A stretch of 36,111 bases of DNA, taken from positions 1 through 36,111 of the forward strand of contig JBFLWV010000036.1 in the NCBI GenBank assembly GCA_040757655.1, in the 5' to 3' direction. The notes under the pieces were generated by a model. The model did not search any database and had not been told where the DNA came from. It was given only the letters and a program-made list of their open reading frames with translations. This DNA is from 2-02-FULL-49-11 sp040757655. Its GTDB lineage: Bacteria; Patescibacteriota; Patescibacteriia; 2-02-FULL-49-11. Below are positions 31,248 through 36,111 of the stretch, in pieces. A program made the translations under genes and the position numbers. The first letter of the stretch is position 1. Every line of letters begins with the position of its first letter.

Positions 31248-31766
31248 TCACTTTCCTAGTGTTTTTTGGCCAAACTCCCACTCCACCGGGCAAAGCTCTC
31301 CGGTTTGCAACGCGTGAAGTGCTCTGAGGGTTTCTTTCACCGAACGGCCAACCGCATTATCTGAGACCACGAACCAGCGCACCAAACCTTCGGGATCAAT
31401 GATGAAAGTCCCGCGTTGGGATGCACCGTCCGTACCCAACACATTATACGCGCGTGATACTTCGTGCGTGGTGTCAGCGAGAATGGGATAAGAAACTTCT
31501 TTCAAATCCCGCTCAAACCAGTTCTTGTGCGACCACTCACTGTCAGTTGAACAGGCCAAGATGACACAGTTACATTTCTCAAATTCTTTCTCCAGTCGGG
31601 CAAACTCTCTAATTTCCGTAGGACAAATAAACGTGAAGTCCCGTGGATAAAAGAACAACACCAACCACTTGCCTCGGTAGTCAACAAGTGATATTTTCTT
31701 AAATTCTCCTGCCTGATAGGCGCTGAGGTGATAAAACTCTGGCGCTTTTTCGTTTAGTTTAATCAT
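31248..31766 (-). CDS. 2-Cys peroxiredoxin (AhpC/Prx1 type)
   Basis: A 172-residue thiol peroxidase that reduces hydrogen peroxide and organic peroxides. The peroxidatic Cys is in FYPRDFTFICPTEIREF and the resolving Cys is in TGELCPVEWEFGQKTLGK. The catalytic Arg is in the segment ending DPEGLVRWF. It is slightly shorter than E. coli AhpC but complete. No reductase gene (ahpF or thioredoxin) is adjacent. The P-type ATPase gene lies 165 bp upstream on the same strand. Confidence 0.95.
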   Translation of the reverse strand: MIKLNEKAPEFYHLSAYQAGEFKKISLVDYRGKWLVLFFYPRDFTFICPTEIREFARLEKEFEKCNCVILACSTDSEWSHKNWFERDLKEVSYPILADTTHEVSRAYNVLGTDGASQRGTFIIDPEGLVRWFVVSDNAVGRSVKETLRALHALQTGELCPVEWEFGQKTLGK

Positions 31767-31931
31767 AATTCCCCATTTAAGTACGAATAAATTTTATGAT
31801 ACGCAAGACCTTGATATTTAATACATACCTGACAAAAGGCATTGACAATAGCCACATCAAATTACAACAGCACCTGAACCACTTCTTGAGAGACATTATA
31901 GAGGTTTTTTGGGAATCGGTCGAGTAATCAA

Positions 31932-33842
31932 TCATGGATGTTCTGCAAATGAGGGACGAAAATGAAACAGCCGCAAGCCGTTTGCCACCACTACAATGGT
32001 CATGCCTACATCGGCGAATATTGCCAATGCCAAGTTACTCTCACCCAACAGCGCAAGCGCTAAGAACATGAACTTCACTCCCAGCGCGCTCATCACATTT
32101 GCTTTGATCGTAGCGGTTGCCTTTCGTCCCAAAGAGATCAGGAATGGAATCAGCGTCAGGTTGTTATTCATAAGGGCGATATCGGCGTTTTCCACCGCCA
32201 CCTCCGAGCCAATGGCGGCCATAGCAATGCCGACCGAGGCAGTAGCAAGCGACGGCGCGTCGTTGACGCCGTCCCCGACCATCGCCACCGTGTGATATCT
32301 TTTGAGTAACTGAGATAATTGGGTTACCTTTTCATCTGGTAGGAGCTTGGCGTGAACTTCATCAATTCCTATCTGTTTGGCGACGTAATCCGCAACGAAC
32401 GCACTGTCACCGGTGAGCATAGCCGCCTTAACACCCAAAGCGTGAAGCTGGCGGATAGTCTGTCCGCTCTCATTCCTCACTTCGTCAACAACACCTACTA
32501 TGCCTTTCACCCTCTTGTCATCGCTCACCACAATGGCGGTTTTGCCTTGTCTCTCAAACTGCTCGACGATACCAACGATCCTTTCATCAACCGTATGCTC
32601 TTCCATAACGAACCGCAGGGTGCCAATGCAATGATGCTTGTCCGTACAAACCAAGCATTCGCCACTAATGCCCTTACCCACGACCGCCTTGAAATTGGTA
32701 TAGCCGTGGTTTTTCTCTGAAATGTTCTTTACGCTCTCGACAATACTTTTAGCGATCGGGTGTTCAGAAAACGCCTCGGCGCCGGCTATGCACGCAAGCA
32801 ACTCTTCCTTCGTGTATCCGTTCACAGACACGACATCGGAAACTGCCGGCGCGCCTTTGGTAAGCGTTCTGGTCTTATCAAAGGCAACCGCCCTCACGTT
32901 ACCCATTGCCTCAAGGAATTGTCCGCCTTTGATGAGCACCCCACGCCGCGTGGCATTGCCTAAGCCTGAGAAAATGGTAATGGGAGTGGAAATGACCAGC
33001 GCGCACGGACAGGCAATCAATAAGAGCGTGAGGCTCTGAGTGAGCCAAGGAGTGAATGGTTGAGAAAAGAAGAACACCGGAATGACTGTCACAAGCAGGG
33101 CGAGTGCCACAACGGCAGGAGTGTAAGATCGGGCAAATCGCTCGATGAACTTGGCTGTTTGGGATTTACGCTCAGCAGACTGGAAGGTAAGATCAACAAT
33201 TTTGGCCAAAGTGCTATCTTTTGAGACTTTCGTCACCTTCATTTCGAAGTACCCCTCACTGTTGAAACTTCCCGCAAACACCGCGTCGCCCTCAAATTTA
33301 TTCTTAGGCAGCGGCTCTCCCGTGATAGCGCTCTCGTCAACCAACGACTCCCCCTTCACCACGATGCCGTCCAAAGGTATTGCATCGCCCGGTCTGACCA
33401 TGAGAATATCGTTTACCGCAATCCGCTCAATGGGTGTTTTCTCTGCCTCACCCTTTCTCTGCGCGGTTTTTGGCGCCTTTGCCACCAGATCCTCAAGCGC
33501 CTGTCTGCTCCTGGTGACGCCAAACTCCTCCAAGGTTTCGCTCGCCGCAAACAGGACAATGATGATCGCGGCTTCCTCAAGCTCTCCCAGATAGAAAGCG
33601 CCGATCGTCGCAATGGTCATGAGGAGGTTGATGTTGGAAAACTTGAGCCTTGAAAGGCTTCGGAGTCCGCGTGCAATAACGCGCCTGCCGAATATAAACA
33701 CCAAGCCAACAAATAGTGGATATTCGATCCATGCCGGCAGGTGAATGGAAAATAGTGATAGTATTTCAAGCGGCACGATGAATGCGAGGGCCAAGAGCAG
33801 CCTTTTGAATTTTGTTTCTTTGAGCAGTTCTGTGATGAGCAT
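31932..33842 (-). CDS. Zn/Cd-type P1B ATPase with DKTRTLT at the phosphorylation site
   Basis: A 636-residue heavy-metal efflux ATPase without an N-terminal metal-binding domain; it begins directly with membrane helices. The ion site is IACPCALVISTPI. The ADP-binding HP motif is SEHPIAKS, and the hinge is MVGDGVNDAPSLA. The last helices carry a Lys (SALGVKFMF) and an Asp (FADVGMTIVVVANG), as in ZntA/CadA types. The phosphorylation loop reads AFDKTRTLTKG, with Arg instead of the nearly invariant Gly (codon AGA at 32868-32870; GGA would be a one-base change). I use the ATG at 33842; a TTG at 33860 is also in frame. Confidence 0.93.
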   Translation of the reverse strand: MLITELLKETKFKRLLLALAFIVPLEILSLFSIHLPAWIEYPLFVGLVFIFGRRVIARGLRSLSRLKFSNINLLMTIATIGAFYLGELEEAAIIIVLFAASETLEEFGVTRSRQALEDLVAKAPKTAQRKGEAEKTPIERIAVNDILMVRPGDAIPLDGIVVKGESLVDESAITGEPLPKNKFEGDAVFAGSFNSEGYFEMKVTKVSKDSTLAKIVDLTFQSAERKSQTAKFIERFARSYTPAVVALALLVTVIPVFFFSQPFTPWLTQSLTLLLIACPCALVISTPITIFSGLGNATRRGVLIKGGQFLEAMGNVRAVAFDKTRTLTKGAPAVSDVVSVNGYTKEELLACIAGAEAFSEHPIAKSIVESVKNISEKNHGYTNFKAVVGKGISGECLVCTDKHHCIGTLRFVMEEHTVDERIVGIVEQFERQGKTAIVVSDDKRVKGIVGVVDEVRNESGQTIRQLHALGVKAAMLTGDSAFVADYVAKQIGIDEVHAKLLPDEKVTQLSQLLKRYHTVAMVGDGVNDAPSLATASVGIAMAAIGSEVAVENADIALMNNNLTLIPFLISLGRKATATIKANVMSALGVKFMFLALALLGESNLALAIFADVGMTIVVVANGLRLFHFRPSFAEHP

Positions 33843-34107
33843 ACCGTATGAGCGTATCAATCAACGTACCTTCATTCTGCCATATTTCAACTTTACGTCT
33901 GGTAAGTATTCAGTTATTCCCGAACGCGAGTGAATGCCCACGCGCGCAGGTGGAAGGGCGTATGCGGTCGCTTGATCGCGGCGCTTAAGCATTGGGTGTT
34001 CCCGAAATGTTTGGGCGATAGTGATAGTGGTTGCTGGGAAAATGGTGAATAGTTACTACGTATGGTACAATATGCCAAAAACCATGAGGTCATTGTGATT
34101 TCTTATA

Positions 34108-34644
34108 CTAACACGCCAGCGGATCATTGATCTTCTTCGCAAGCATTATAATGGACACAATCAACCAACCAATTCCCGCAAGGGTAAATTCTGCTCCCCG
34201 CAAGGGAAGCGCGGCGAGCGTGGCCGCGCCCGCGAAAAAACCAAACAGTGAGGTGAAAAGCACTGACCCACATGAGGCGCATCCCACACCAAACGCGGCT
34301 GCCAAGATCCCCGCGACGCTCGCGCCGACTTCCCTTCCCCCTGCAACCCGCCGACGAAGATAAAATAGGAGGAGGGTAAGGTTAATACCGGCAAGCACGG
34401 CAGCCGCGATGAATAACGCGAACCGCAACGGCGCGGTGTTGAGAGCAAGATTCGCAAATGTCCATTCAAATATCTTGAACTTTATCCCCAATCCAAATTG
34501 CGGAGAAAAGAGCAACATGCCAACCAACCGCATATTTCTTACCCACGCCGCAATAAACAGCAAGATATACGCTGTCATGACGGCAAGCAGTACATATCGA
34601 GGTCGACTAAAAACCGTACGAAACGCGGAAATAACTGCATGCAT
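34108..34644 (-). CDS. Polytopic membrane protein with CxxC (GCASCG) motif
   Basis: A 178-residue protein with about five helices and the sequence FGVGCASCGSVLF near the start of a helix. I do not recognise a named family. It starts 25 bp after the dsbA-like gene stop if the ATG at 34644 is used; the longer start at 34686 would overlap that gene. Lying directly downstream of a DsbA-type oxidase, a membrane CxxC protein is a candidate partner for re-oxidation, but it has none of the other DsbB or VKOR signatures I would expect. Confidence 0.7.
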   Translation of the reverse strand: MHAVISAFRTVFSRPRYVLLAVMTAYILLFIAAWVRNMRLVGMLLFSPQFGLGIKFKIFEWTFANLALNTAPLRFALFIAAAVLAGINLTLLLFYLRRRVAGGREVGASVAGILAAAFGVGCASCGSVLFTSLFGFFAGAATLAALPLRGAEFTLAGIGWLIVSIIMLAKKINDPLAC

Positions 34645-34669
34645 AGCGATTTGATACCGGACAGCACCA

Positions 34670-35449
34670 TTAGAGCACAGAATCAATCAGCGACTTCAAC
34701 TGCTCGAGAGGTACGGCACCGGATACAGGAATCTTTTTATCACCCGCGACAATCACACTATACGGAGTCCCACTGCCACCGGCATCAACCGCGTCTTGCG
34801 CCTGACTCGACACCTTCTGCACCCACCTGCCAGAGCGTATACAGTTTTCAAACTCTGTCCTATTCAGCCCTACATATTCAGCAATCTTGGGCAATTCTGC
34901 TGGATCAAGGCCGTTGTTGGAAGGGGTAATGGCGAAAATGCGATCAAGATAGTTCCAGAACGCTTCGTTCCCCCCTTGTTCTCCAGCACACTCGAGTGCT
35001 TCCGCCTCTTGAGGAGCTTTTGGATGGAGAGAAGTCAAGGGAAAATGCCGATACACCCAGTTCATCTTGCCGTCATATTCTGAAATCAGCTGCTGCATGG
35101 TTGGATGGAAACGCTTGCAGAACGGACACTCGGTATCTGAATATTCGACCACGGATACTTTTGCATTACGATCTCCCCACACCCAATCTGTATCAGTGAT
35201 AGGAGCCATGTTGATGGCACGTGGCGCGGAAGGCTGCGGAGATGGTGCCGCAGGCTGCGCGGCGGCTGACGGCGAGTTAGACGTGCGCGCGCTCAGCGTA
35301 TCCCTGGCATTACCTTTCAGTACAATTCCCAGCAACACGAAAAATCCAACCACCAATCCGATCACCAGCGCAGTACCGACACCTATGAAGAAACTCACCT
35401 TGGGCGAGAGAGAAGAAAGGAATCCTTTTTCTGTTATGTGTTCTGTCAT
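34670..35449 (-). CDS. DsbA-family thiol-disulfide oxidoreductase, membrane-anchored
   Basis: A 259-residue protein with an N-terminal anchor (about 18-44), an Ala/Pro/Ser-rich linker (about 50-80) and a thioredoxin-fold DsbA domain. The active site is YSDTECPFCKRFHP and the cis-proline loop is GGSGTPYSVIV. The helical insert is in between (QEAEALECAGEQGGNEAFWNYLDRIF). It should act outside the membrane in disulfide formation. Layout and motif match BdbD-type proteins common in this group. The CxxC membrane protein gene follows on the same strand. Confidence 0.93.
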   Translation of the reverse strand: MTEHITEKGFLSSLSPKVSFFIGVGTALVIGLVVGFFVLLGIVLKGNARDTLSARTSNSPSAAAQPAAPSPQPSAPRAINMAPITDTDWVWGDRNAKVSVVEYSDTECPFCKRFHPTMQQLISEYDGKMNWVYRHFPLTSLHPKAPQEAEALECAGEQGGNEAFWNYLDRIFAITPSNNGLDPAELPKIAEYVGLNRTEFENCIRSGRWVQKVSSQAQDAVDAGGSGTPYSVIVAGDKKIPVSGAVPLEQLKSLIDSVL

Positions 35450-35541
35450 AATTGAGTTGTTCTAAAACTTATAAAACGTATATGACCTATTCCAATAACA
35501 AAAATCAACATCGCACGATCTACGCGCATTGTTGGTGAGGT

Positions 35542-35976
35542 TTAGAGAAAAGGATAAATTTTCGGATGGAGCGTACCGCTGGAAAACGCGTTTCGCAAAT
35601 ACGCTGGAGTGATGGGAACGCGCACTGAGGCGAATGTAACGCTCACCGACACTTCCCTGATGCGGGTTAGGAGTACGCGCGCGGCGAATACTGACCACAC
35701 CAAGAGAAGTCCGCCCAACGCCAGGGAGTCCATTACCTGCTGCAGGGGGACAGCCACATAGGGCGGAAACGCTTGAACATGCTTCTCAATCACACAACAC
35801 TCCGCGCCATTGGCGGAAGATGGAAAGAGTGTATCTTCAAATTGCACATGCACAACCGAACGCCAACCCTCCGCCTGCGCCACGCGGTGACACGTCGCCG
35901 CCACGCTCGCGAGGCTGATGCCCGCCGCCAAAGTAATTGTGACAAGAGACATTCCTTTCATATGCGCCAATAACAT
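35542..35976 (-). CDS. Small membrane protein of unknown function
   Basis: A 144-residue protein with a signal-like N-terminal helix (about 8-27), an extracytoplasmic loop containing a Cys pair (GAECCVIEKHV), a second helix (about 85-105) and a cytoplasmic C-terminus ending YLRNAFSSGTLHPKIYPFL. No named family recognised. Position upstream of the DsbA gene and the paired cysteines would fit a redox link, but this is only a suggestion. Starts at residues 6 or 9 are also possible. Confidence 0.65.
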   Translation of the reverse strand: MLLAHMKGMSLVTITLAAGISLASVAATCHRVAQAEGWRSVVHVQFEDTLFPSSANGAECCVIEKHVQAFPPYVAVPLQQVMDSLALGGLLLVWSVFAARVLLTRIREVSVSVTFASVRVPITPAYLRNAFSSGTLHPKIYPFL

Positions 35977-36030
35977 CTTACTACAGATATCACATCATGA
36001 AATAGCACTATTCTGCTCGGGCGCGCCCCA

Positions 36031-36111
36031 GTTCTTGTTGCGGAACTCGGCCCCCGACACTACGTGTCGGGGCCGTCCCGATAAGCCCCAAACTCTCATC
36101 GGCTCTGGCTT
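36031..36111. repeat. Three-hairpin repeat, copy 3 (inverted, cut by window end)
   Basis: It contains TTGTTGCGGAACTCGG, then hairpin CCCCGACAC-TAC-GTGTCGGGG, then CCGTCCCGAT, the reverse complement of copy 2 in order and spacing. The outer arm on the left is diverged. The second hairpin and right arm lie beyond the window or are incomplete. Confidence 0.7.

Noticed and set aside
1..36111. Alternative genetic code (UGA as glycine) as in some CPR groups
   Set aside because: Several well-supported genes end in TGA, for example the GT4 gene at 10691 and the PaaX-like gene, and no conserved frame is interrupted by TGA.

Overview
This 36.1 kb window looks like a chromosomal segment of a Candidate Phyla Radiation (Patescibacteria) bacterium, most likely of Parcubacteria type. 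That placement is inferred from gene content and style: a DUF4012 protein next to GT4 glycosyltransferases and MurJ, a stand-alone PaaX/Cas2-fold protein, a stand-alone NIF3-type domain, tRNA genes without an encoded CCA, few Shine-Dalgarno sites, very tight packing and many conserved proteins of unknown role. UGA is used as a normal stop. Nearly all genes lie on the minus strand.

Layout. 1-1.9 kb: tRNA-Thr, NIF3-like domain protein, tRNA-Gly, FtsB/DivIC-like protein, PH-domain membrane protein and a 30-residue membrane peptide. 1.9-13.3 kb: a leftward block of polyprenyl-phosphate sugar transferase, three GT4 glycosyltransferases, a DUF4012 protein, MurJ and LepA, probably a surface-polysaccharide and envelope unit with lepA at its end. 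13.3-14.9 kb: a very enlarged RNase P RNA gene on the plus strand, followed by nested inverted-repeat elements. 14.9-17.1 kb: recJ-rnhA. 17.2-18.8 kb: a PaaX/Cas2-like gene bracketed by copies of a two-part motif, then a queuosine-precursor transporter. 18.8-25.5 kb: two HAD phosphatases, Na/Ca exchanger, DUF1648 protein, GerMN/Gmad2 protein, lycopene-cyclase-like membrane protein, an S41 peptidase with an embedded J-like domain, and a DUF333 lipoprotein. 25.6-27.7 kb: tyrosine phenol-lyase (plus strand) and queH. 27.7-30.9 kb: two membrane proteins sharing a DE-x4-HE motif, separated by copies of a long hairpin repeat. 31.2-36.1 kb: peroxiredoxin, Zn/Cd-type P1B ATPase, CxxC membrane protein plus DsbA, and a small membrane protein.

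The main observation is how short palindromic or repetitive DNA has spread into conserved genes without breaking them. The RNase P RNA has a clear P1-P2-P3-P4 core but is about 980 nt long, because P3, P12 and P19 carry insertions of about 164, 84 and 236 nt. Two of these belong to repeat families that also lie in frame inside lepA. A separate 96-bp element with 9-bp terminal repeats and a 6-bp target duplication sits in frame in a 699-residue membrane protein. The pattern is like that of the Rickettsia palindromic elements, but the sequences appear different. Other points are the J-domain/S41 fusion, the PaaX-associated motif, a tyrosine phenol-lyase in an otherwise minimal-looking genome, and a P-type ATPase with DKTRTLT in place of DKTGTLT.
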